Shown: one piece after another, positions 22,359 through 30,929 of the stretch
How the letters are laid out: every line of letters starts with the position of its first letter
How positions within the stretch are numbered: position 1 is the first letter of the stretch
Origin: Macrotis lagotis
Taxonomy: Eukaryota; Chordata; Mammalia; Peramelemorphia; Peramelidae
DNA length: 64,000 bases
Assembly: GCF_037893015.1 (NCBI RefSeq)
Contig: NC_133658.1
Span: 427,209,890-427,273,889 of the forward strand
Direction of reading: 5' to 3'
Program-made: the position numbers and the translations under genes
Notes under the pieces: model-generated
The model's database searches: none
Seen by the model: the letters and a program-made list of their open reading frames with translations, nothing else
What the model was told of the DNA's origin: nothing

Positions 22359-22447
22359 AGAGTCCTGAAATTTTGACAGATGAGGATAGGTTTTAAGGAA
22401 GTGAAATAAACATTTTTAGCCTACTGGTGAGAAGACTAACTTCATTT
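22359..22447 (+). repeat. Inverted-repeat arm B (89 bp), in the L3/CR1 LINE
   Basis: Begins AGAGTCCTGAAATTTTGACA and ends AGAAGACTAACTTCATTT. It fits the L3/CR1 3' end order in place, so this is the likely source of arm A about 1.7 kb away. Confidence 0.9.
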
Positions 22448-22479
22448 GTATATGATCCCAGAGGGCAGGACTAGGATCA

Positions 22480-22499
22480 ATTGGGGGGGGGGGGGGGAG
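22480..22499. repeat. Poly-G run
   Basis: A G-run of about 16 bases follows CAATT in the L3/CR1 3' end. Its exact length may be a sequencing weak point. Confidence 0.8.
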
Positions 22500-22611
22500 T
22501 TGTAAAGAAGTATAAAGAAGTATATTTTAGATCTAGTGTTAATAATTAGTTGTCCAAAGGTAGAATGAGATGCCTCAGAAGGTAGTGGGTTCACATTGAA
22601 GGTTAAGAAAG

Positions 22612-22832
22612 CTTTTTTTTTTTTGTTTCAGTCACATTCAACTCTTCATGACTTCATTTAAGGTTTTCTTGACAACGAGTGGTTTGTATTTTCTTCTCCA
22701 GGCAAACAGGGCCAAATGCCTTTGCCCAGGGTCACACAGTCTCTAAATGCCTAAGGTTAGATTTGAACTCAGGAAGATGAATCTTCCTGACTTCAGAGCC
22801 AGCACTCTATCATTGTATCACCTAGTTACTCC
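22612..22832 (-). mobile_element. MAR1-like SINE inside the L3/CR1 LINE
   Basis: T-run, GTTTCAGTCACATTCAACTC, AGGTTTTCTTGACAACG, CCCAGGGTCACACAG, then the head CAGCACTCTATCATTGTATC. L3/CR1 sequence continues on both sides. Confidence 0.75.
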
Positions 22833-22950
22833 TAAGCAAATCCTAGATGAGCATTTATGAAGGATGACAGGGATTTTTAAGCAAGCAGAGATTCTTCTTC
22901 AAGTAGAGATTAGACCAAGTGGTCTAAAACCATGAGATTTTGATTCATAA

Positions 22951-23464
22951 AATGTGGTACCCAGAAGTAAGAGCAGTACTCTAACTCAGTTCAATATATT
23001 CTCATTTACTAACTGACTAACATGTGCCAGGTATTTGACTCAGCTCTGAGGATATGTGGAAAGAAACAAAATCATCTAGATAAGATGTGGTCTGACCAGA
23101 CAAAAGTTAGTGGTGCTATAACTTCCCTTGCTTTGGACACCAGGTTTCTATTAGTTGTCTTAATTCCTCTTTCGTCCTTATTATATTTTCCCATGTATCA
23201 CATTGTTGGTGTTCATGCTGTTATCATCCACTATATTAGAACATTTTTTCCATGTGGATCATTGTATAGCCATCTTGTACTTCTGCAGGTGATCTTGTTA
23301 AACTAATCAAGTACTTTACATTTATTATTCTCTGATTGAATCTAATTTACATTTATTCTAGGATTGTTTTCTGTTAAAGATACTGCCTGTCGGTCTACTT
23401 GCCTGCCTGTAGTATTTCAATTTATAAAACTGAGGGTGTAGGGTATAGGACTCTAGTTCATGAT
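22951..23464. other. Unassigned stretch
   Basis: No gene or firm repeat. A plus-strand frame (23022-23306) is hydrophobic but has no recognisable family features. Confidence 0.35.
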
Positions 23465-23575
23465 GCCAGTATGGCAGATGGAGTGAATGAAAGGTTATTT
23501 TGAAGTCAGGGGACCTAGAGTAAAATTTTGGTTCTGCCACTTACTGCTCTTTTTCCTTATGTGTAAAATATGGGT
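23465..23575 (+). mobile_element. MIR fragment
   Basis: 'TTTTGAAGTCAGGGGACC', 'TTTGGTTCTGCCACTTACTG', 'CCTTATGTGTAAAATATGGG' follow MIR order. Confidence 0.5.
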
Positions 23576-23830
23576 GGAGAAGCAGCTGGATAAGGTAGAT
23601 GATTCAGTGGATACAGGGCCAGATTCAGAGTCAGGAAGACTCATCTTCTTGATTTCAAATCTGGTCTCAGACATTTACTGCTTGTAGAACTCTAGAATTT
23701 GCCTCGGTTTTTCATTTTATAAATTAATTGGAGAAAGAAATGGCAAGACACTCTAGTCTTTTTGCCAAGAAAACCCCCAAATAAGGTCACAAAGAGTCAG
23801 ACATGACTGAAACAACTAAACAACAAAAAT
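23576..23830 (+). mobile_element. MAR1-like SINE, near full length
   Basis: Head GAAGCAGCTGGATAAGG, TTCAAATCTGGTCTCAGAC in the middle, GAGAAAGAAATGGCAAGAC, then the BovB/RTE-type tail AAGGTCACAAAGAGTCAGAC and ACTGAAACAACTAAACAACA. Confidence 0.85.
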
Positions 23831-23978
23831 GGAGGTTGGGGTGTTGTTACATTAGAGGATGAGCTCTGAATCTATGTTTCCCTAAACTGACTGTGTGCCT
23901 AGACTTGATGAGTAAACCAACAACAGGTCTCTTTTATACATCTCTTTAAAAAGATTTTAATGAAAAACTCCTATCTTT

Positions 23979-24266
23979 CCTCAGCTTGGTGGGACATAGC
24001 TATAATCTTGGCTGGTAGAGGAGGCTGAGACTGATGGATTCCTTGAATTTCAAGATGTAATAGGGTTGAAGTCTATTAGGTGTCCACGCCAAGTCTGAAG
24101 CCAGTGTGGTGAGACATTAAATCACTGAACCATCAGGCTGCCTAAAAATGGGCAAATCTGCCCAGGTAAAACAAAATCCAAAACAAGTTAAAATTTTTGT
24201 GTTAACCAGTATGGGGATCAGGCCTATGAATAGATACTGTACTTTCAGCCAGAGTGAAGAAGAGAA
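23979..24266 (+). pseudogene. RN7SL (pseudogene): 7SL (SRP RNA) pseudogene, full length, decayed
   Basis: 7SL RNA is the scaffold of the signal recognition particle and is transcribed by RNA polymerase III. The segment follows the whole 7SL molecule: GGAGGCTGAGACTGATGG (Alu-domain region), TTAGGTGTCCACGCCAAGT (the central GGTGTCCGCACTAAG), then CAGTGTGGTGAGAC, GGCTGCCTAAAAATGGGCAA (GGTTGCCTAAGGAGGGG), TCTGCCCAGGTAAAAC, and GGCCTATGAATAGATACTGTA (GCCTGTGAATAGCCACTGCA). Divergence is around a quarter of sites, so the A and B boxes and paired helices are broken. Length is about 288 bp against roughly 300 for the functional RNA. It ends in an A/G-rich tail. The central S-domain is present, so this is a 7SL retrocopy and not an Alu-type SINE. 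Confidence 0.9.
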
Positions 24267-24450
24267 AAGAAAGAAAAAGGGAAGGAAGGAAGGAAGGAAG
24301 GAAGGAAGGAAGGAAAGGAGGAAGAGAGGGAGGAAAAGAGAGAGGGAAGGCGTGAAAAGGGAGAGAGGAAGGGAAGAGAGAGAAAGGGAGGGAAGAGGGA
24401 GAAAGGGAGGGAGGGAGGAAGGGAGGGAAGAAGAAAGAAAGGAAGGAAAA
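24267..24450. repeat. (GGAA)n/(GGGA)n polypurine tract
   Basis: About 180 bp of pure purine on the plus strand, with a regular GGAA core (24281-24316), immediately follows the 7SL pseudogene. It probably grew out of the poly(A) tail. It produces opposite-strand frames rich in Lys/Glu/Arg or Phe/Leu/Pro that are not genes. Confidence 0.95.
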
Positions 24451-24519
24451 GACTTTCATATTTCTCAGTGGAAATAGTCTGTCTCTTTAAGCCTGTAGAT
24501 ATAAAAAAAATCTAAAATA

Positions 24520-24745
24520 ATGGTGCCCATGGCTCCAGGGCTGGTGCTCCATCCATTGTGCCACCTGGCCATACCTACAATTATTACTATTATTTTTTTA
24601 TTTTAATTTTTTTCTCTCCCCTTTATTTTATCGCTCAAGCAAGTCTATATTTATAGGGGGGTATTTCATTTACTCTTAAACAAGAATATTTTATTAATGT
24701 AAAAAATATTATTTGTACAAAATGAGAATAAATATTAAATTAAAA
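24520..24745. mobile_element. SINE head remnant plus L1-type A-rich end
   Basis: 24520-24572 is a reverse-complemented SINE head (GGCTCCAGGGCTGGTGC, TGTGCCACCTGGCC). 24590-24745 carries 'AAGCAAGTCTATATTTATAG', 'AACAAGAATATTTTATTAATG', 'GAATAAATATTAAATTAAAA', which looks like an A-rich element terminus. Class is uncertain. Confidence 0.4.
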
Positions 24746-24756
24746 AAATAATTCTA

Positions 24757-25090
24757 CTTTGTCTGATTCTGACTGCTGAAATAGCAAGGACAGTCCTATC
24801 TATTAGGCAGGCCTGTCCAATCAAAGGCTACTATATCTCCAATTCCTACCCTGCAAACCCCCAGCAATAATCCTAATCTCAAGTACCCCATACCCAATTT
24901 ACTTCTTGTCTAAATTAAAACCTATATAAGCTTGGTCCTTTTGTTCCTTTGAGAAAGTTCCCTTTATCCCCTTTTGGGTGATACTCTCTTGTTGATGAAC
25001 TCAATAAATCCTCTTTGTTTCCTAAATTTTTGGTTTGGGGTTTAGGTTTGGCTTCAGTTCTCATTCTGGTTTGTTTTGGCACCAACAGTT
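24757..25090 (+). mobile_element. Endogenous retroviral LTR (solo), plus strand
   Basis: An LTR layout is visible: TG at the left (about 24758), the TATA-like 'CCTATATAAGC' at 24922-24932, a poly(A) signal 'CAATAAATCC' at 25004-25013 followed by a T/G-rich segment, and 'TTTTGGCACCAACA' at the end. The spacing from TATA to AATAAA (about 80 bp) suits an R region. The end resembles a CA terminus or a primer-binding-site start. No gag, pol or env sequence follows. Boundaries are inferred. Confidence 0.55.
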
Positions 25091-25129
25091 TGAAATGAAG
25101 AAAAGAAGAATCATAGTTTTTTAGCTAGC

Positions 25130-25262
25130 ACTTGGGCTTTGGGAGATTGTGACTTGCTGAAGACCAGAAAGGTAGAAAGCATCAGAAGTTAGGATTTGAA
25201 TCCAGTTCCCCTGATCCTAGAGTTAGTATTTTTCACTACCTCCTAGGACTTCATTCTCTATC
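25130..25262 (-). mobile_element. MIR-type SINE
   Basis: 'GATTGTGACTTGCTGAAGACC', 'AGGATTTGAATCCAGTTCCCC' and 'TTTTTCACTACCTCC' are a reverse-complemented MIR. Confidence 0.6.
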
Positions 25263-26149
25263 CATGTTCTTGAGATAATTTGAATTTATGCACTCAGGTC
25301 AGATTACTTCATCCTACAGTGTGGTAGAGTCTAGGAACTAAGGAAAAAATGTCAATACTCACTGACTGGCTATGGAGACTGAAGTCAGTAAATGGAAGAA
25401 GGGATTAAAAAAAACCAGAAAAGACTTCAGCTCTCATTGTTTGTAAGTACATACAACCCAGGGCCTTTGGACTAGGAACAAAATGGATTATGTAAAAATC
25501 ACCAGCTGTATTCAATACAATCATTATTTGACTTGCTCTATGATTTTATTAATTTGGAGGTTCTCTTCTCTTATACAGAGGTTTAAGTTGGCAGTAAATA
25601 TGGCACAGATGAAAGGGGCTTGACTCTAGAGTCAAAGATTCTGAGTCACTGATGCTTATCTCATCTATCAAATGAGGAGGCTGAGTTAGAATGCCTTTGC
25701 CTTCCCTTTCATCACTCAATCTGTGATCTTGTGATCTATCTGTGTCATTCTTGTCCATGTATTTCTTCCAGTCCTCTATAGAGCATCCTCTCCCTGCTAG
25801 TCACATTTTGACTCTTAGCATTTCTTAGATCAGAGTGCACCCTTCAGGCATAATGAAATCACAGACCCAGAAAAACACTGAAGTCACAGAATGCACCCAG
25901 TTTCCTGCCTAAACTCATTCAAATAGACTTTTTTTTGATGCTCTTAGCCACAGTCCAAAGAAAGATCACAGGTTAAAATGGGAACCTTTGCTCTTGACCA
26001 ACCTGCCTAATCTTCTGGGTATGTATGTATGTATGTACTCAGTGGGGTCTTTTTGGTCATCTTCTTCAGACAGTAAATAGAGGGTTGACTCTGACTCAAA
26101 ATATGCCTTTACATACTACTTGTGACACTAGGTAAGTCACTTCCCTTTT
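25263..26149. other. Unassigned stretch with a (GTAT)n run
   Basis: No gene seen. A perfect (GTAT)5-6 tetranucleotide repeat lies at about 26013-26036. The remainder is unique-looking DNA. Confidence 0.4.
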
Positions 26150-26292
26150 ACGTGTTGTCTTCCTTTATTTAGAAAGTAAGCTGCTTGAAGACAGGAAATA
26201 TCTTTCTTTCTTTTTGTGGTTGTATTCCCCAGGCTTATTAGTACTATATCTGACCCAAAATAACCACTTAATAAACACTTGTTACTTGTTTG
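26150..26292 (+). mobile_element. L2 LINE 3' terminus
   Basis: 'GAAAGTAAGCTGCTTGAAGAC', 'GGTTGTATTCCCCAGGC' and 'TTAATAAACACTTGTTAC' give the L2 terminal order. Confidence 0.7.
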
Positions 26293-26400
26293 CTCTCAGA
26301 ACACTTGGAAACTCTCTAAGAATATAAATTGCTGATTAAATATCAGCCTACATCTTCCAACCCACTTTGGAAGACAGAGCTCTTTCATTAGAGTTTCCTT

Positions 26401-26638
26401 GTTGTTATTGTTGTTGTTGAGTCATGTCCAACATTTTACAACCTCATTTGGTGATTTATTGGCAAAGATTTGGAATGGTTTTCCATTTCCTTCTCCAGTT
26501 CATTTTATAATTGAGCAAAGTAAGGAAACAGGGTAAAATGACTTGCTCAGGGTCACAGAGTTAATAAGAGTCTGAGATCAGATTATAACTCAGGAAAATG
26601 AAGCTTGGTACTCTATCCACTGCCCCACCTAGCCGACC
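26401..26638 (-). mobile_element. MAR1-like SINE
   Basis: (GTT)n start, GAGTCATGTCCAACATTTTAC (reverse complement of the BovB/RTE-type tail), GGTTTTCCATTTCCTTCTCC, GCTCAGGGTCACAGAG, then the head GGTACTCTATCCACTGCCCC. Confidence 0.85.
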
Positions 26639-26856
26639 TGAGAATTTATATCAGTGACACCATAGGTCCCAGTCTGTAGCCTCTCACTAGCTATGCCTTC
26701 TATCCAATATTATGGGTCTTCCCTTCATTTCTGATGTCACATGTGGCAGCTTTGATATTTGTGAAATTAGAAATTTCAGAAGTTGTATTTCACAGACAAT
26801 ACAAGGAAAATATCTCAGTTAAGAGGATGGTCTTTTGAAGCAAGAAACAGGTTAGG

Positions 26857-26990
26857 GGCAGCTAGGTGATACAGTATATAAAACACCAGCCCAGGAAACA
26901 GGAGGATCTGAGTTCAAATCCTCAGACTTAGATGTGTGATCTTGGACAAATCACCTAACTCCATTCCTTACAAAAAAACAGCAACAAAAA
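26857..26990 (+). mobile_element. tRNA-headed marsupial SINE
   Basis: GGGGCAGCTAGGTGATACAG, GATCTGAGTTCAAATCC, GACAAATCACCTAACTCC and an A-rich end. Slightly divergent from the other copies. No clear target-site duplication. Confidence 0.75.
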
Positions 26991-27369
26991 ACAAATAGCT
27001 TAAAATCACCAAAAGTCCTATAAAATTTCTCAAGTGTGATCTCTTAAATTCTGAACCCAGTTTATTTTTCCATATACTGGACCTGATGGGTAAATTCAAT
27101 GGGCTTCCCCAAATTCAACTTCATGTCATAATCTTAGTAAAATGTATTTCTCATCTACTTTCCTTTTCCCACATAGATGATACACTATCATTTGAGTGAA
27201 TGTAGATCTCACTGAGGAAGCCCTAGACTGTTCCAAGATTCAATTTAATCTCCACAATATTATTCACAAATAGAAGATCTGGAGAACCAGAGATTAGGCT
27301 GGGAAACTGAATCCCAGAGAAATTGGAGAAATAATAGAAATAATAATTTTCAAATCCTGCTACAAAAAA

Positions 27370-27830
27370 ATCCTGCTGCTATTATTGCTGTGTGACCTAG
27401 GGGAAGGTGTTTGACCCCTCCAGGCCTTAGTTTCCTCAACTGCAAAATGAGCTCTTCAAGTTGTAAATCCTGTGATGCTGGGAAATAATTTAGCCTTAGT
27501 CATAGGTAGTTAATGGCAGGGCTCAGTCTAGAACTCATTCTTTGGATTCCAAACCCTAAGATCATCCAACCAACAAATCTCCATACAAATTAAGAACTAC
27601 CAAATATTACTGTCAACACCAATTAATCTTTCTATAATGCCTTGATATTTATAAAAGTACTTTTCCTTTACACAATCATGAGAGGCAAACATGGCAAATG
27701 TTATACCTTATTTTGCAAATGAGAAGAGTTACATGATTTGTCGAAGGTCATCCTGTTAGGAAGTGCTTGAAGAGAGATCTAAACCCAATGGTTAGGTCTG
27801 ATGTTCTTTCTAAAGGACTTTGTGTATGGA
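27370..27830. mobile_element. Cluster of MIR fragments (one plus, two minus)
   Basis: 27370-27480 reads MIR in plus orientation ('GTGTGACCTAGGGGAAGG', 'CCTTAGTTTCCTCAACTGC'). 27480-27560 and 27610-27830 read reversed ('TTATTTTGCAAATGAGAAG', 'GTCGAAGGTCATCCTG'). All are old. Confidence 0.5.
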
Positions 27831-28309
27831 CATACAATATCTGCTTAGCAGATAAGGATCAAAAACACATCAGCTAGTGCAATTACTAGACCAATCTCAG
27901 CCAAGGATCTGAATTTTTTTAAGAGAGTAAATAAATGAAAGACGTAACTAGTGTACCAGGACTTTGCTCTAGGGAGTTGATTTCTTTAAGAATCTTTATA
28001 TTTTTGTTTTTATATTACCATCATTTCTGAACCTCTCCCTCCCCCCTCCCTTATTCAGTAAGCCACCAGTTATAACAAAGAAAATACATCAGTTCAACAA
28101 AACCTCTTAATTGAATCTGACAGGGCACTAGAATTTAAATGACTCTGACAGAATTCCCACCATTTCAATTGTAATAATAATTAGAAAATGTTCTTCATTC
28201 CCAATATGGCCAATGACTTCACCATAGGTGAACTCCTCCCCATGTCCATATGTGACCTCACCAGAAGAGAAATTAAAGTGTTGGGTTGTCAATCCAGGGT
28301 GGAGTTGGT
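27831..28309. other. Unassigned stretch
   Basis: Around 27985-28110 a C-rich block 'CTCCCTCCCCCCTCCC' followed by 'ATAACAAAGAAAATACATCAG' resembles an L1 3' end in antisense, but it is too short to assign. No gene. Confidence 0.35.
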
Positions 28310-28470
28310 ATTCTGGGTTTCATAAGAATAAAGAATTATAGGAATAGAGTTAGAAGGGCCCTTAGAAGCTATTTAATTCAACCCTCTCATTTGATAGATG
28401 AAGAAAAAAAGGCCCAGTGAGATTCAATAAATTGGAAGGGGTCACACAAATATTATACATCAGATAGAAG
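28310..28470 (+). mobile_element. MIR/L3-tail type fragment
   Basis: 'GGAATAGAGTTAGAAGGGCCC', 'CAACCCTCTCATTTGATAGATG', 'GAAGGGGTCACACAAAT' is a mixed MIR3/L3-end phrase order. Confidence 0.5.
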
Positions 28471-28779
28471 ATTTGGATCCTCTCTGTCTTTCCCCTCATG
28501 GATCCTTGTTCTGAAATTTTTCCTTCCATGGATTCTAGAATTCTCAGTCCCTAACCTGAATTTGTCTTAAAAAATTATTTTGAGGTTATATTTCATGCTA
28601 CACCCAAGAAGCATTTTGGGAAGCCTACCCTAGTGCCAAAATATAAAATACCTTTTCAAATATACAATGTTCAAAGTTGGTCTGATGCAGACTTAGTCAG
28701 AATAACAATGGGGTGATTTTCATGGAAGCAATTCTAATGAGCAGCAATTTCTGCCCTCCCAAAATAGTCCCATCAAAGC
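28471..28779. other. Unassigned stretch
   Basis: No supported feature. Confidence 0.35.
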
Positions 28780-28920
28780 TGGAAAAAGTTGTGGAAATAA
28801 AAGGAACACTAGAGACCATCCTTCCTTCACTTTACAGGTGAGGAAACTGAAGCCCAGAAAATGGTGTCTGCCTAACCCAGGTCTGGGCTTCACACGTTGA
28901 GCCCCCATTTCCTAATCCTG
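28780..28920 (-). mobile_element. MIR-type SINE
   Basis: 'TTTACAGGTGAGGAAACTGA' followed by 'AGCCCAGAAAATGGTGTC' and 'TTGAGCCCCCATTTCC' is a reverse-complemented MIR. Confidence 0.6.
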
Positions 28921-29219
28921 TGTGCCTTTTGCTCCCTCAAACTATCTCCTACTTCAGAGATACACTCCCTCCCCCCATCCCTGCCAAAGCAAAGCTCACT
29001 AAAAAATCAGAAGGTTGTTCCAGGTCTGGAGTCCCCCATGCTTTACATTGGCTGCCTGGATGCTTTCCACAGATGACTCATGAGCTAAGAGAGGAAAGCA
29101 TGATTTATGGACCTATTCCAAAGGAAGAAGGGAATTAGTTATCCACCTCCATTCAATCCGCCAGGCCCCAACAAGCCCAAGAACTCCAGAACATATTGCT
29201 TCCTCCAATAGAAACTTTA
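28921..29219. other. Unassigned, somewhat GC-richer stretch
   Basis: A plus-strand frame (28920-29138) has no recognisable domain and no splice context. I do not call a gene. Confidence 0.35.
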
Positions 29220-29300
29220 TCTTCTTGGGTCCTCAGGGCCTAGGGCAGTGACTAGCAAATAGCAGATGCTGATTAAATGATTGTTTGTTGATTGAACTTG
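29220..29300 (+). mobile_element. L2 LINE 3' terminal fragment
   Basis: 'GGGCCTAGGGCAGTGACTAG' and 'GATTAAATGATTGTTTGTTG' match the last part of L2. Confidence 0.6.
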
Positions 29301-30294
29301 GCTTCCTCTAAAAGGAATCAGCATTGGTAGAAAGTATCAATGTGGTAATTGGTAATGACTGACTTGGCACCCTACTTGGCAAACTGATGGAATCAACCAC
29401 AATATGTAGATCATATCTAAACTTAAGTTTTTATGGTGAAGCCCAGATCTGTTGAAATCATCAAGACATAGTATCTTAAAAATATCAGAATTAGAAGAAA
29501 TGTCAATAAACAACTAACAACTTTAAGCCCAAATCCCCCTGAAAACATACCTGTTAAGTAAGCATCCAGTTTCTAATTCTAAACTTCCCATGATAGGACA
29601 CTTGATTGTTGGACCATTTGCCAGAATTCCCCATCACTTCCAGTCATCTGGTCTTTTTTCTGGGGAACAGAAAGAATTGAAGAGATGTAGCAAGGGAATA
29701 AATCTAATCTTTCATTCACATGACAGTCCTTCAGAGATAGGAAGACAAATAAATTGTTTCTCCATTTCAGTTTCCTCTTTGTCAGTATATGTATTTTCCA
29801 CTTGTTCAACTTACCTTTATAATACATTAGTTTCAAGTCCTCTTCCCATTCTGGTAGCAACCCTTCTCCACTTGTCAGTTTCCATCCTAATGTAGTAACC
29901 TAATCTACTAGACACAATTCTCCTGGAGAAAGGGCATAAGATTCCTATTCTCCTTCCCTACTCCAGATAATAGATTTTTATTAATACTATGCAAAATTAT
30001 ATTCAGTTTCTTGACAGCCAAGTCATCAAATATCCAAAGCAGTACATGTAATAGTAACATTAAGAACTCTTGAAGGATCCCAAGAAGATCATGTGCTAAT
30101 CTATTAGGCTTCTGATCTGTATTATCTCTTGCTTAGGTGGGGCTAATACTTATCATACTTGAAAAACCTTGGGGTTTTCTGATTCAAAGATACAATTGGA
30201 TTCCCATTTCAAAAATCTGCTTGCCTTTTATTTTTTTAGAACAAAACAATTTAATTAAGCATTGTTGTGGTTAGCAGAAGCAAAGGGGGAGATT
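29301..30294. other. Unassigned stretch
   Basis: About 1 kb of unique-looking DNA. Opposing frames around 29579-29895 lack recognisable domains. Confidence 0.35.
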
Positions 30295-30316
30295 AGCAGC
30301 AGCAGCAGCAGTAGCA
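30295..30316. repeat. (GCA)n microsatellite
   Basis: AGCAGCAGCAGCAGCAG followed by TAGCAGG. A short imperfect CAG-type run in non-coding DNA. Confidence 0.85.
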
Positions 30317-30589
30317 GGAGCCACTGTCATCAGAGGATTAGTAGTAAGAAGGACATAGGACCATGAGAGTTTATTTTGGTGATCATGCTCCCCAGGAGTG
30401 ATCTGGCTCCCCAAAGGGTGAAAACATTTTGTTACTTTTATTAAAAAGAATAGAAAACCACAAGGGAGTGCTTTTGTGAATCAAAAGGAGATCAGTTCCT
30501 GAAATGTTTATCAATCAAAGATTTCAATTAGCCAACAGTCATTAAATATCTAGCTCATGACTTTGTGCTAGTATTTCTATAGTATTCCA

Positions 30590-30895
30590 TGAATTACAAA
30601 ATACATCTTGTATCTCATTTAAGTTTCACAATCACCTTGGCAGTGAGGTAATATAAGTACTATATTGGGCTTCATATTTGCCACTTTCCCCTCTCTAATC
30701 TGACCAGAATTAAAACCTGAAAGGAAAGGGGTGGGGGTGGAATAGTAGATAGAATTAGAAGACCTTAGTCTATCTAGGCTCTGCTATTTATTGATAGTCT
30801 GACATTGGACTTTGGTTCCCCCATCTATAAAATGGAGATGAATGTTATTTGGTTATTTTTTTTTTCACTTTCAATTCTCTATCTTATGATTCTGA
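30590..30895. mobile_element. Two MIR fragments (minus, then plus)
   Basis: 30590-30700 reads reversed ('TATCTCATTTAAGTTTCACAATC'). 30745-30895 reads forward ('GAATTAGAAGACCTTAGTC', 'CCCCCATCTATAAAATGG'). Confidence 0.5.
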
Positions 30896-30929
30896 GTAGG
30901 GCCAATGACCATAATCTTAAAGAAACAAT

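Larger units (their letters stand above)
20375..22950 (+). mobile_element. L3/CR1-type LINE, sense, split by an LTR and a SINE
   Basis: 'AATCATTATGGCTTCATCAGG' (20450) is a CR1/L3 phrase upstream of the RT core. After the LTR, 21340-21430 encodes GVPQGSL and SDLDQGF, the RT motif-B region. 'TTTGTTGATGACTAAAGTTG' (21930-21950) is the degraded ADDTKxG region. From 22321 the 3' end reads 'GGCTAAAGAATGTCTAGG', 'TGGATCAATTG' and 'GATGCCTCAGAAGGTAGTGG'. It ends near 22950 with 'TTCAAGTAGAGATTAGACC'. The frame is destroyed. Confidence 0.75.

Noticed and set aside
24148..24477. 109-codon plus frame rich in Lys/Glu/Arg and the matching minus frame rich in Phe/Leu/Pro
   Set aside because: Both are translations of the purine tract behind the 7SL pseudogene.
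30295..30316. CAG/GCA repeat as a polyglutamine exon
   Set aside because: The run is short, imperfect and outside any supported reading frame.
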